Source of the DNA: Paramoeba atlantica
Taxonomy: Eukaryota; Discosea
Reading direction: 5' to 3'
Length of the DNA: 64,000 nt
Assembly (NCBI GenBank): GCA_977017575.1
Contig: CDRNVI010000179.1
Coordinates: 1-64,000 of the forward strand
Part shown: one piece after another, positions 21,674 through 32,881 of the stretch
How the letters are laid out: the number at the start of each line of letters is the position of its first letter
How positions within the stretch are numbered: the first letter of the stretch is position 1
Translations under genes and position numbers: made by a program
The notes under the pieces: model-generated
Databases searched by the model: none
The model's input: only the letters and a program-made list of their open reading frames with translations
What the model was told of the DNA's origin: nothing

Positions 21674-22734
21674 TGATCAAAGAGACGAAACTGCAAAATG
21701 AAAAAAAAAATTACTCGTTCGGTTCTTCGAAAAAAAGCGGGGAAAATAAAGAAAGTTTTTGTTTTTCACTCCAAACTGAATTTTTTCACCCGCTCACCTC
21801 AACCAAATTTCTCCTTTTTTGTTCAGACTCGCCTCTTCTCGAAGACAGCGTTTGATGCAACAGAGGAGACGAAAAGAATGTGGAGGATTTGAAAAAAAAA
21901 TTGCCCAGAGGATTCCTCAACCTTCAAACAAAATTGGCAAGTCGAAGGGGAATGACCCTCTCTCTCTCTCAAATTGACCGAACTTCTGATGTCGAATAAA
22001 TGAAGAAGAGAGAAAAGGGGAAGTCGAGTGAAAGTGAACCCACTTTGTCAGGATCACCAGATCTCCGGAAGGACAAACAAAACAAAACAAAAACAAATCA
22101 GGAAGGGATAAAATAAAGATCAGGAAAAACAAGAAAAGGGAAAATAAAACAAAAGGAAAAATCAGAAAGGAAAAGAGGGAAGGAAACGGAGAGAGAGAGG
22201 GCAGTGATCAATTGGGGGAGCAGAGCAATCAGATGGCATCAAATTGAACAGAAGACAACCGAACAGGGTTCGTAACACACTTGTGTGAGGAATCATCCAT
22301 CCTTTAGGAGGCCTGAATCCAAAGAGAAAATAATCAATCGTTTAAAAAAACCTTTTGAGGGAGGAGACCTGGGTGAAAGTTTCGAAGAAAAGTTAAAAAG
22401 AAGGAGAAATAATTCCCACTGGTAGATCACAAAGCTCTCGAAAAAGGTCGAGGGGAAGCACTGATTCGGAGAAAACAGAAGGGAAGAAATCTTTTTCTTT
22501 GCAAACAAACCCAAAGAAACCTTCGAACGCAAAAAAAAGTCAACTCCAAAATAAAATTGGCACGCAAAAAAAAAAACTTTCTTTTCTTTTTCTTGGTTGT
22601 TGTTTGTTTGGTTGTGTGGTTTTCCGTCACCTCCACACAACCTGATGGACGAATGGTTGTGTCCACCAACCCAACCGAAACTTCCCGACAGGGGACTTTC
22701 TTTTGTTTTGTTTTGAAAAAAAGAAAATAAGAAA
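21674..22734. other. intergenic region upstream of the orphan membrane protein
   Basis: The first 140 bases are the duplicated promoter of the DnaJ-motif gene. The next 900 bases are A/G-rich with scattered frames lacking recognisable domains. No gene can be supported. Confidence 0.5.
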
Positions 22735-23796
22735 ATGATGAGCGAGATAAAGTTGATGCTGCTGTCACTACTATGTGTCCTACCCCTTTCGTCATCCTTT
22801 GAATATGCGTCTGAACAACACTCAGCAGAAGCACTGGTGATACCCTATTGTTCAGGTCTCGACCACAACCCAAATCGTGTCCAAGTGTATTTTAATGATG
22901 TGTACGAAACCACTCAAGTCAATTTCGCGACCTCCATTACAAGTGTTGTCCCGTTTGAACCCCTCTCATCCCCTCAATTAATGAAGGTCTATTTCCAGAA
23001 TGATAATGTTAAAAATAACTGGGAATCCTTCAACTTTTCAACTGTCGAAGATCTCCTTTCCATTTCATGGGAGTCTACTGGTGGTGGCGGTTCTATCTCT
23101 TATTGTAGTGTCCACTACTGCCTTGAAGAACCATTCATAGTTGATCCTCATTCAATTCAATTTAATGCCACAGCGGAATTCAATAGCACTGAGCTTTTTG
23201 TTCCAACCAACGTCGATCTCCCTTTACCTGGTCCCACGGGCTTCAACGGTGAAATACAAGACTTCACGTTCTCCTATGAAGCTGGAGTGGAGATAGAGCT
23301 GACACTCAAGACTCCAGGAAATACCAATCTCTTTTACTCCCAAATGGACGTCTTCGGTGCCCTCCAGCGTTATAGCTACACAATAGATTTCGATAAAGTG
23401 GAGGATAAGTCTTCAACTTTCACTATGAGGATTGGTGGATACAGTATTTGGATGGGTGAGGATAACGACCATTTTTTTCAAGGTCCTGCTGTGCTTCTCT
23501 ATGTGAGGAATGTTACAAGTGAGGGATCCATTCGATTTCAAGAACATTTCAGTTTTTTTCTAATGTATGGAACTGGGCCAATCATCCTCATTTATATTGG
23601 ACTCTTAGCTGGTGCTGGAGCTTTTATGTTTGCAGTTTTCGCTTTACTGTCTCACCACCTAAAAAAAAATTCTGCAGAAGAAACGGGAGAATTTGGAGAA
23701 GAAATGGGAGAATTTGGAGGAGAATTTGGAAAAGAAGAAGAGGAAGATGGTCCAAAAAGTCAATTTTTTTCGAATGTTGAAATAAATGAAATCTGA
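22735..23796 (+). CDS. orphan type I membrane glycoprotein (intronless)
   Basis: A 353-residue frame with no introns. It shows a signal peptide (residues 1-21, LMLLSLLCVLPLSSS), an ectodomain of about 260 residues with several N-glycosylation sequons (NFS, NAT, NST, NVT) and a CSVHYC pair, and one membrane span (about residues 283-308, GPIILIYIGLLAGAGAFMFA). The cytosolic tail holds imperfect GEFGEE/GEFGGE repeats followed by an acidic run. The beta-rich ectodomain resembles no family I can name. The start could be either of two adjacent Met codons. Cell-surface or endomembrane placement is inferred from topology. Like the oxidoreductase at 2913 it lacks introns, but its composition is not obviously foreign. 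Confidence 0.8.
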   Translation: MMSEIKLMLLSLLCVLPLSSSFEYASEQHSAEALVIPYCSGLDHNPNRVQVYFNDVYETTQVNFATSITSVVPFEPLSSPQLMKVYFQNDNVKNNWESFNFSTVEDLLSISWESTGGGGSISYCSVHYCLEEPFIVDPHSIQFNATAEFNSTELFVPTNVDLPLPGPTGFNGEIQDFTFSYEAGVEIELTLKTPGNTNLFYSQMDVFGALQRYSYTIDFDKVEDKSSTFTMRIGGYSIWMGEDNDHFFQGPAVLLYVRNVTSEGSIRFQEHFSFFLMYGTGPIILIYIGLLAGAGAFMFAVFALLSHHLKKNSAEETGEFGEEMGEFGGEFGKEEEEDGPKSQFFSNVEINEI

Positions 23797-23854
23797 TAAA
23801 ACCAAAAAAAATCTTCTCTTTCTCTTGTTTTTTTCCTGAAGGTTTTTTATTTTA

Positions 23855-26800
23855 TTATTTTTTCCCTTTTTTCTTATCTTTTTTCTTCTCTTTCTTCTCT
23901 TCATTCCAGGATCCCCCAACACCACCACCACCACCTTTCAACCGAGCATGTTCTTCACTTGCTTCTTTGGCAAAGATTGCCACTGCTTTTGAAGCAACAT
24001 CAATTGCATAACGATCTTTTGAGACCACCAAAAGCTCTTCTTGATATCGTTGCTGTTGGTCTGTTTTTTTTTTGTGAGTTTTTCTTACTCAAATAAAGGA
24101 AAGAAAAAAAATTCAAACCTTTAAAAGATTCTGCTTCTTCTGATACTCCAAAGAGTTCTCTCTGAGATGCCTCCAAAGCTTTTTGTTGGGCCTCTGCTTC
24201 AAATCGCAATCTTGTTAATTTATGCATTTTCTTTTCAATCTTTCCTCTATTTGCGATCTTTCCATCCCATTCTGCCCATACTTTGCAATACCATCTTTTC
24301 CTGTAAAATACCATTAAATAGGAAAGATAAGAGCAAGTTTTTTTTGTTGTGAGTTTCGAATAAAAACACACACAAAGCGAAACAACAAAAAATAATAACT
24401 AAATCACAAACCTTGCTTTCCCAGATGAAATTGCCTTTCTGAAAAAATTCACAGTATCTGGTGAAATTCGAACTTTGACAAGATAACGAAAATCATCTTG
24501 TTCTTCTCGGCTCACCTCATCACAAGAACAATGGTACCTTTCTGATTGGATGGAATAGTGTCTGATCTATTTCAACAATTTTTAATTCAGAAAATTAAGA
24601 TTCGAAACCAACAAAAATTCTTTTGTATTTGCTTTTTTTAAAAAAGGAAGAAAAGAAGAATGAAAAATTAAAGAAATACCTCAGCAGTTAATGGGACAAC
24701 TTCAGGTTCCTTGATGTAAATACGATCATTTCCATCAAGATAAACATATCCGCCTCTGATCCGTTCTTGAAGTGCTGTAATTTTATCTTCAAGAGTTGAA
24801 GCGGCAAGCAATTTCTGGACAATTTCTGTGAAAAATGATTTAAGATCAAGAGAGAAGTTCAAAAAAGAAAGAAAATTTTGTTTGTTTTTTTTCAAATCTA
24901 AAAAAAATCTGTTGAATTCAAACCTTTTGATTGGGATCCAAGTTCCTCGAGTTTATTTTCTTGGATATCATAGTGGAGAGAAATCTTTTCTTGAACCTCT
25001 TTAAGCAGGACTTCGACTTTTTGAAGCCTCCTCAACCGAATCTGGAAGATTAGGGAGATGAGTAACTCCTACATATGCTCAAAAATAAAAAGAAAAAATA
25101 AATTTAAAAAAAATTATTTCAAAACTAGTTCAATCGCAGGGGGAAGTGGAAAAGTATGACCCATCATCGAAACAGGCCGAGATTCAAGCATTCTGAGAAG
25201 ATACTCATTTCGTCCCTCAAGAGACACCCGATCCGCACTAAATCCCAAAAATAATTTAAGAAAAAGAACATCAAAACAAAAAAGGATGATGAAAAATTGA
25301 TTTCATCAAATAAAAAGAGAAAATGTGAACGTGTAAGAAGGAGAATTTTCGAGAAATGATGCAATCTCTCTCTTTCGAGACATTCTTGTGGTTACACTTT
25401 CAAAAAAAGCACAAGAGGTAATTTTTAACCCACCTAATTTGTGCTGTGAAAGAAACAAAGAAATTTTAACCAAAAAAATAATTCTCAAAACAAAGTAAAT
25501 CATCAAATATGTCAGATTAAAAGGAAAGAAGAAAACCTCGCATTCTCTCTTCCATACATTCAGGTATGTGTTTAAAATGACAGGAATTTCTTCTTCTGTT
25601 TGAGCTTCATCCATCAACTCTTCCATTCGCCGTTGTCCAAAGTTTGGAATCGCAAGAAAAACATTTCCATGTGTAAATACAGGTTTAAAAAGGGTCTGAT
25701 AGTATTTGACTGTATGAACTGTTTGCCGATCAAACCTATCATCCAAAAAGAAAACAAGTTAGTTATCCCAACAGGAATCAAAACCAAAAAAACGGGGGAA
25801 AAAAACCTATTCTGGATCCCAACAACTAAAATAACAACATGAATTTCTTTCATTTTCATTGTTTCTTCGAAAAGCCTGAAAAAAAAAAAAGAGAAAACTT
25901 GATCAAAAACTTTGGATCTTTCACCACTTTCAAAAAAATCCCAACAAAATAATAATTTAGAAACTCAAAAAGACAAACCCAATCATATGCTTGAGATCTT
26001 CTGAAGGGTTTTGTTCTGAGAGACCTGGAGTATCCATAATATTCACTTTGACAGTTTTACCCAAGTATGTTAACCCAAATGATGTTGTGAAAGCTTCTTT
26101 ACTGTTTTTTTTTTTTGAAGAAAAAGTTAGAAGGAAAAAGAGAGAGAGTAAATTTTTTTGAAAAACTCAAAAAAAACAAACAAAACAAAACCTGCAAGAA
26201 GTTGTGGGATCATCAGAAGTCTTGAAAAGAAAAAAATCTTTATCCCCCATTTTGTAAAGATAGTTTCCCAATGTACTTTTTCCAACGCCCATATTACCAA
26301 CCAAGACAACATTAATCTCAGTTTCAAACACTTTTTTCTTTTTTGGGTCTACTGGAAAGGTTTCGGGCAATGTTCGACTGTATTCTCCCGGTGCTGAGAC
26401 AAACGTTGGAGTTGTTCTGACTTGTTCTTTTGTTTCTTCTGAAGTTAATGTGTTTCCATAGGGAATGGATGAAGAAGAAGTAAAAGAAGAAGAAGAAGAA
26501 GAAGAAGAAGAAGAAGAAGAAGAAGAGGCCATTGGGTTTTTTGGTGTAGCTGAAATTGAGTTCTCAGAATTTGTTTCTTCCGGGGAAAGTGATCCAAAAG
26601 GATTTGATTGAGAAGGAAGATCCGATGATTTTGATGGTGAGGTTAAGGTCTCTTTCTTAGACGAAGAAGAACTTGGTGATGATTCAGAGAATGGATTTGA
26701 AGGATTTGTTGTTCCTGATGGTGTTGTGATAGAATTTGAGGAGTGATTGGTTAAGTTTTCAGGGGGTTTTTGATCCAAAGAACTCTTTGAACTCTTTGAA

Positions 26801-27312
26801 CTTGGTCGTTGTTGTGAAGGGGGTGAGGATTCGAAAGGGTTTGAAGAAGAGACGACTGGAACTGAAGAATGTGGGGTGGTTCTAACTTTTTTTGAGGAAT
26901 CAAAGGGATTTGTTGTGGAAAGAGAGTTACTTGGTTGTGTTGGAGGTTCAGAAAATGGGTTTGATTCCGCAAAAGGATTTGATTCAGAAGACCCAGAAGG
27001 GACAGTAGGAGTTGGACTCGATTCAGGAGAAGTTGGGTTGGCAAAAGGATTTGCTTCAGAAGGAGTTGCAAAAGGATTCAATTGAGAAGGTGTTGGTTCA
27101 GCAAAAGGGTTCGATTCAGAAGGATCTGGTTCAGCAAAAGGGTTCTTTTCTGGAACCTCAGAAGCAAACGGATGAACAGGGGAAGCTGTTGTTTCAAAAA
27201 CCCGTGTTGTTGGAGAATCAGATAAGAGAGCAGCGGCTGGGGGAGAAGGGGAACCAGGAATTGAAGAAAAGCTTGGAGAAGTTGAAGAACTTTTTGAGGC
27301 ACTTGTTCCCAT
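23855..27312 (-). CDS. AIG1/GIMAP-type GTPase with N-terminal NPF-motif array (about 11 exons)
   Basis: The first exon (26192-27312) encodes a possible N-myristoylation start (MGTSASKS), then about 260 disordered Ser/Pro-rich residues with ten Asn-Pro-Phe motifs, many of the form SNPFAEP or SNPFSES. The G domain begins near residue 335: INVVLVGNMGVGKSTLGNYL (G1), DDPTTSC, KVNIMDTPGLSEQNP (G3, about 26040), and IHVVILVVGIQNRFDRQT with conserved hydrophobic strands (about 25820-25740). Later exons (to 23855) encode a long helical, partly coiled-coil region and a Lys-rich end (KKEKKKDKKKGKK). Family knowledge: AIG1/GIMAP GTPases oligomerise on membranes, and NPF motifs bind EH domains of endocytic proteins. 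Inference: a membrane-anchored GTPase that recruits EH-domain endocytic machinery. Exon borders after the first are approximate. Confidence 0.85.
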
Positions 27313-27493
27313 TTAACGGAGATTTCGGTTTTTGGGAGAGAGAAAGAAAGGAAAACAAAAAGAAAAAAACGAAAAAAAACGTGAAAGTATTGTTATACTA
27401 TTTAAGGAATATTTCTTTTAAAGGAAATTACTTTATTTAGTTTGATATTTTGTGATTTTTTTTGGGGATTCTTGATTCTTTTTGTTTGGGTTC

Positions 27494-30323
27494 ATGTCTT
27501 CTTCTCTTTCTTCTTCTTCTTCTTCTTCTTCTTCTTCTTCTTCTTCTTCTTCTTCTTCTTTTGAAAGGGTGACAAGATGGACTGAGAAAATGAAAGAAGG
27601 AAATTTATTTCTTTTGGATGGTGCGACTGGGACTCAGGCTCAAAAATTGGGTGGGAAAATGGACGATGATGGATGGTTTATCTTTTTATTTCTTTTTTTT
27701 TGTTTTTTTGTTTTTGTTTTTTTTACTTTTTTTACTTTTTTCTTTTGATCCAAGTTTAGTTGATCCAGTTTTTTGGATTTTTCATGTTTTTCATTTTTTT
27801 TGAATGAAGGTCTTGTGTCATCCAGTTACGCGATCCGGAAATCTGTTTGTTTTTTCTTATTCTATCTTGTGATATTATGAAAATATTCTTCGAAAATATT
27901 ATTGTATTGATTCTTATTCTATAAAGAATTAAATTATTCTTCATATTCATTCAAGTTGAATTAATTCATTAATTAAGATATCATTCTTATTAATTAATCA
28001 AAATTATTATTATTAATCTCAAGAATGAACAGTGAAAAGAGTACATCTTGACTATTTGAGAGTTGGAGCAGATGTAATCACTTGCAATACATATGCAACG
28101 AATGGTAATGTTCTCTCTGCTGCTGGTATTCCAGGTCTTCTCTTCTTTATTTTTTGAAATTGTTTTGAAGAGGAGGAAAGAGAGGAAGGAGAGAGGGAGG
28201 AGGGAGAAGAGAAAGAGGAGAGAAGAAGAGAAGAAGAGAAGAAGAGAAGAGAGAGAGAGGAGGGTCGATCTATGGTTTTATTATTTTATAAAAACATTTT
28301 TGAGTTTAAAAATTCAATAATAATTTTTCTTTTGTTTCAGAAAAGACAGAAGAGGCAATTTTGGAAGCTGTTCGAATTGCGCAAGAAGCACGAAATGATT
28401 ATCTCAAAGAATCTGGTTTTTCTTCTTTCTCTCTTCTTTCTCCTCTTTTCTCTTTTTTGTCTCTTTTATTCTCTTTTTTGATTTTCTCTTTTTGATTTTT
28501 TCATTCAAAGGAAAAGAGAAGACAATTATTGTAGCGGGAAGTATCTCTGCCCATTCTCCTTCTCTCCCAAAAACAGATCAAATTCTCAATGGTTTTTTTC
28601 TCCTCTTCTTCTCTCTTCTTCTCTCTTCTCTCTTCTTCTCTCTTCTCCCTTTTTCTCTCTTCTCTCTTCTTCTTCTCTTTCTCACAATTTAACCCCTCTT
28701 TTTCCTTTCTCTCTCTTCATGAATAGCTCCATATATTGGTGTTTTCCCACCACCTGAGCAAGAAGAGGAAGCATATTGTCTTGCTGCACAATATCTTGGT
28801 TTTTTTCTTTCTCTTTTCTCTCTTTGTTGAAAGAGAGAGAAATCGAGATGAAGAGAAGGAAAAGAGATGAAGAGAGAGGAAATAGAGAGATGGAGAGAGA
28901 AAGAAAAGAAAACAAGGAGAATTTTATGGAGGCTCAAAAATATCTAACAAAAAGAATGATTGATATATTTTTCTCTCTTCTTTCTTCTCTCTTTCTTCTC
29001 TCTTCCTTCTCTCTCTTTTCTATTTTCAGAAAAAGCGGGAGTGGATGTTATTTTTCTTGAAATGATGAAATGTCCAGAACGATCGCCTCGAGTTATTCGT
29101 TCTGCAGCAAAAACTTCCCTCCCAATCGGTTTTTTCCTTTTTCTCTCCCTTTTCTCTCTCCTTTTTCTCTCTTTTCTCTTTTCTCTTCTCTCTTTTCTCT
29201 TTCTCTTTTCTCTTTCTCTTTTTTCCTTTTATTTCTTTTCTTCCTCTCCTCTCCTTTCTCTTTTTTACTTCCCTTCCTCTCTAATTTGATTTGGATCTCA
29301 GTTCTGGGAGTGAGTGCAAGATTAAGTGAAAAAGGAGAGCTTTTATTATGGGGGAATGGGGCTGATCATATCCCTTTTACAGAACAAGTATTCAATGATT
29401 TTGTAAAATTGGCAGGTCAAGTTTATTTTATTTTATTTTTATTTTTATTTTTATTTTATTTTATTTTTATTTTTATTTTATTTTATTTTATTTTATTTTA
29501 TTTTTTTAATTTCTATTTCTATTTTTGTTCTTGATTTGATGTTTGAAAAGTTCTCTTTCAAAGAAGCCTATTTTCTTAAAAAATTGAAGTCTTTATTTTA
29601 AAAAAATTTTTTAAAATATAAATATTTTTATTATTAAAATATATCATTCATTTTTCTTTTCTTTCCTTTTTTTTTTTCTTTTTAGGCCCACGTCTCATTG
29701 GTGTGAATGTTATGCACACGAAATTTAATGTTGTTCTTCCAACTCTTCGTATGATTCGGAATGCTGGATGGGAAGGACCTCTTGGCGGTTTTCTTTCTTT
29801 CTTTTTCTTTCTTTCTTTTTCTTTCTTTTCTCTCTTTTTTTGAATAAATAAAAATAAAAAGAAATAGGATTAAAAAGATATTATTTTTTATTCTTATTTT
29901 AAATTTTATGATTATTAATTTACTTTTTTTGAAAACAGCTTATCCTGATCATGGGCACTTTGCTCCTCCAAACTGGCTTTTTGAAGAACTGAGTTGGTAA
30001 TTATCATCTTTCTTTTTTCTAATTGTATATTATTTATTATTGATTATGATTATTATTTATTATTTATTATGATTATTATGATTCTTATTCAATTGGTTAA
30101 ACAAATAAAAATAATCATAATAATAATAATAATAATAATTAAAAAGTTATGGAATTATTTTTTTATTAATAATTTTTTTTTTTGGAACAGGGAACAAGCA
30201 AGAGAGTATATTCAGAGTTGGGTAGAAGAAGCTTCTCTCTCTATGGTGGGAGGATGTTGTGGTTTAGGACCAGAATATATCTCTTCTCTTTCAATGGATT
30301 TTGTTCACAAAGAAAAAAAATAA
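27494..30323 (+). CDS. homocysteine S-methyltransferase family protein (about 11 exons)
   Basis: It starts at ATG 27494 with a poly-Ser run encoded by a TTC/TCT repeat, then LFLLDGATGTQAQKLGG. Small exons follow: LRDPEI-LKRVHLDYLRVGA (about 28033), EEAILEAVRIAQEAR (about 28345), IIVAGSISAHSPSLP (about 28520), APYIGVFPPPEQEEEAYCLA (about 28727), AGVDVIFLEMMKC (about 29040), LIGVNVMHTKFNVVLPTL (about 29695), YPDHGHFAPPNW (about 29942) and SMVGGCCGLGPEYISSL to the stop at 30323. Family knowledge: these enzymes move a methyl group from S-methylmethionine, betaine or SAM to a thiol acceptor using a three-Cys zinc site. Here the C-terminal GGCC pair is present, but the Cys expected in GxNC is Val (VNVMHT). 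The zinc site or the substrate may therefore differ. Confidence 0.85.
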
Positions 30324-30433
30324 AAATTGTTTTATTTTGGGGGGGGTTTAATTAAAAAAATTTAATTTTTTTTTTTATTTTTATTTTTTACAAATAATTT
30401 TTTGTTTTTTGTTTTTGTTTTTTTTTTTAATTT

Positions 30434-32513
30434 TTAATTATGGTGATGGGATGTTATTTTTTTTGTTCTTTTACAAGGAATTAAAGAAAGATCAAAAGAA
30501 AAGTCCATTTGACTCAAAGCATCATCCATATTAAAATCTCCAATAAATTTTCTGTGTTGGGGTTTGTGAAAAGTTGATGCATTGGCAGTAACATAATTCT
30601 TTCCTGCTGGTCTTCCAAAAATTGGCGGAATTGATTCAAGAAAGGTTCGAAATCCTTTGAATGATTGGGATAATGGTTGGTAAGGAAGATGGTCTATCCC
30701 ACTGGATTTGAAAAAGAAAGAGAGAAAGAGAAAAAAAGAAATTTTAAATGTGAAAGGAAAACGAAGAGGAAAGATTGGGTTTGTACTTTTTTTTTGGAGA
30801 ACTTGTGTGTGTATGAAAAATAGAATTAATTTTTTTTTTTAGATTTATCTATTGTTAGACTTTTTGATTTTTTTTTTTTTTTTTTGAAGAATGTGAAAAG
30901 AAAAAGAAAAGAAGAAAAAAAAGAAAAAAAAGAAGAAAATGCTGACCGCGTACGATTAAAAGGTTGTAGAGAAGACATCGTGTGACAAATCTGCCAAAAG
31001 TGAGAAGGAACAGCTTCTTTCAAAGGTTTGTTTGACATGACAATTTTTTCGACCATTGGCATTAATGCGTTTTGGTATGCTCCGTGTACGAAGAGACGGT
31101 CGTATGGTGTTTCGTCGAAGATCCTTTTTTGTTTTTTGTTTTTGTTTTTTGTTTTTTGTTTTTGTTTTTTGTTTTTGTTTTTTGTTTTTGTTTGTTTTGT
31201 TTTTGTGTGGTTGGGTGTTGTGAGGAAAAGGAGTGTTGAATTTGTTTTTAGAGAATAAAGGAGGGGTTTTTATTTTCAAAAGAGAGAGAAAGGAATTAAT
31301 TTTTTTTTTCCAATAAAAGAAAGAAAATCAATAAAAACAAAAAAAAATAAATAACAAACAAGAAAAATAAATCAAATAAAACAAAAAAAAAAAAAACCAA
31401 TGCAAAAGATGTTCATACTGATGAAAACGATCAAAACCATTTTGATAATAATCAAATTTGGACATTGTGGGAGAGATTGTGCATGTTTCTCTTGTTATTG
31501 CTGCCAGGTGTCTTATGTGTAATTTTCTTCGAAATAGACTTTTGTTTTGTTTTTGTTTTTTGTTTTTTGTTTTGTTTGTTTTTTGTTTGTTTTTTTTGTT
31601 CGTTTGTTTTTTTTTGGTTTGTTGGTTTTTGTTGGTCAGTTATTTTGAAGAAGAGAGAGAGAGGGGAGAGGGGAGAGAGGAGAGAGGAGAGGAGAGGAGG
31701 GGAGAGAGGAGAGAGGAGGAAGAGAGAGAAAAGAAAGTGAGAAAAGGGGGAAAAACCTCGAAAGAGGATCACCAAAAACATAATTAAGAAGAAAAAGAGA
31801 GAGAAGAGAAGAGAAGAGAAGAGAAGAGAAGAGAAAAGAGAAGAGAGAGAAAGAAACGGAGAAGGGCAATAAAGAGGATCACCAAAAACATAAATAATAA
31901 GAAAATGAGTTCCAAAATGGGAGGTTGGAGGGTGTGTTTGAGCCCTTTTCCTCTTGGATTGACTCGATACTTTTCTTCGAGAGAGAGAAGAGAGAGAAGA
32001 GAGAGAAGAGAGAAAGAAACCTAGAAGGACAGTAGAGAGGATCGCCAAAAACATAAATAATAAGAAAATGAGGATTCAAATTTTCTAAAATGGGAGGTTG
32101 AAGAGTGTGTTTGAGTCCTTCTCCTCTTGGATTGGCTCGATACTTCTTTACTTTAGTGAAGTAATTCATTGTTGATGTACTTCCTACCCCTTTTGTTTTG
32201 TTTTTGTTTTGTGTTGTTTTTTTTTTTTTGTGGTGTCAAAGAAAAGAAAGAGTCAGATTTTCTATTTTTTTTTTCAATGGCACGAAACAAAACAAAAAAC
32301 AAAAAACAAAAAACAAAAAACAAAAAACAAAAAACAAAAAACAAAAACAAAAAAACAAAAACAAAAAAACAAAAAAACAAAACCTCCAGGAGAAGCAATC
32401 ATCAACCGAAGATCCTGCTTACAACCACGACAAAGATACCTTTCATTCGGTAAATTTCGACATTCTTCAGGAGCATACAATTGTTCAATCCCTTTTCCAA
32501 ACTCGTGTCGAAC

Positions 32514-32571
<58 letters not shown>

Positions 32572-32627
32572 GAAAAGAGAGGGAGGAAAGAGAGGGAGAG
32601 GACCATCATTAAATTTGACAGATTCAT
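30434..32627 (-). CDS. unrecognised multi-exon protein
   Basis: Exons, approximate: 32385-32627, 32030-32170, possibly a short piece near 31750-31790, 31400-31530, 30950-31120 and 30434-30705 (stop). The likely start MNLSNLMMVLSLSFLPLFS looks like a signal sequence but runs into a poly-Thr tract. Recognisable stretches are RYLCRGCKQDLRLM, FLIIYVFGDPLYCPS, MSKFDYYQNGFDRFHQYEHL, DETPYDRLFVHGAYQNALMP, SHFWQICHTMSSLQPFNR and DFNMDDALSQMDFSFD. These are information-rich and end at sensible splice sites, so the gene is believable, but I do not recognise the family. Parts of exon 2 recur twice in the following intron, one copy frameshifted. Start and exon 3 are uncertain. Confidence 0.6.
31745..32140. 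repeat. degenerate extra copies of an exon in the unrecognised gene
   Basis: The minus-strand exon encoding NPRGEGLKHTLQPPILENL and YVFGDPLYCPS (about 32030-32150) is followed by a second copy (about 31860-31975) lacking about 10 bases, which breaks its frame. A shorter third copy of the YVFGDPL segment lies near 31750-31785. Confidence 0.7.
32285..32380. repeat. ACAAAAA simple repeat directly next to a donor splice site
   Basis: About fourteen units of CAAAAA(A) on the plus strand. On the minus-strand transcript they are GTTTTT(T) units beginning at the exon 1 donor of the unrecognised gene. Confidence 0.75.
32517..32571. repeat. GTT trinucleotide repeat
   Basis: About eighteen perfect GTT units. 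Read on the minus strand in frame they encode the poly-Thr tract of the unrecognised gene. Confidence 0.85.
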
Positions 32628-32881
32628 CTTTTTTGTTTTTTGTTTTTTTTTGTTTTTAATCAAATGAGAGATTGGTGAGTGAGAATGATCAAATTACAGA
32701 AAACCATCCCCCATTCAAGAAAAAGACAAAAAAGAAAGAAAGAAAAAGAAAAACAATATCAGGGACATCTTTAGGGGACACCACCATAATCAAAAATGAC
32801 AATCGAAATTGTGGAAAAAAGAGAAAGAGTTTTATTCTCAAGAAGAAAAGAAAAAAGGGAAGAGAAAGTATTTTCATCTCT

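Larger units (their letters stand above)
19970..21815. repeat. tandem duplication carrying the two DnaJ-motif genes
   Basis: Matching 3' flanks (GAACTTTTGAATTCAATAAA near 20019 and 21178), coding cores and 5' flanks (TTACTCGTTCGGTTCTTCGA near 20752 and 21711) show that a unit of about 1.0-1.15 kb was duplicated whole. Confidence 0.75.

Noticed and set aside
26461..26524. GAAGAA triplet run, considered as a disease-type expandable repeat or gene border
   Set aside because: It is an in-frame poly-Ser tract inside the first exon of the AIG1-type gene.
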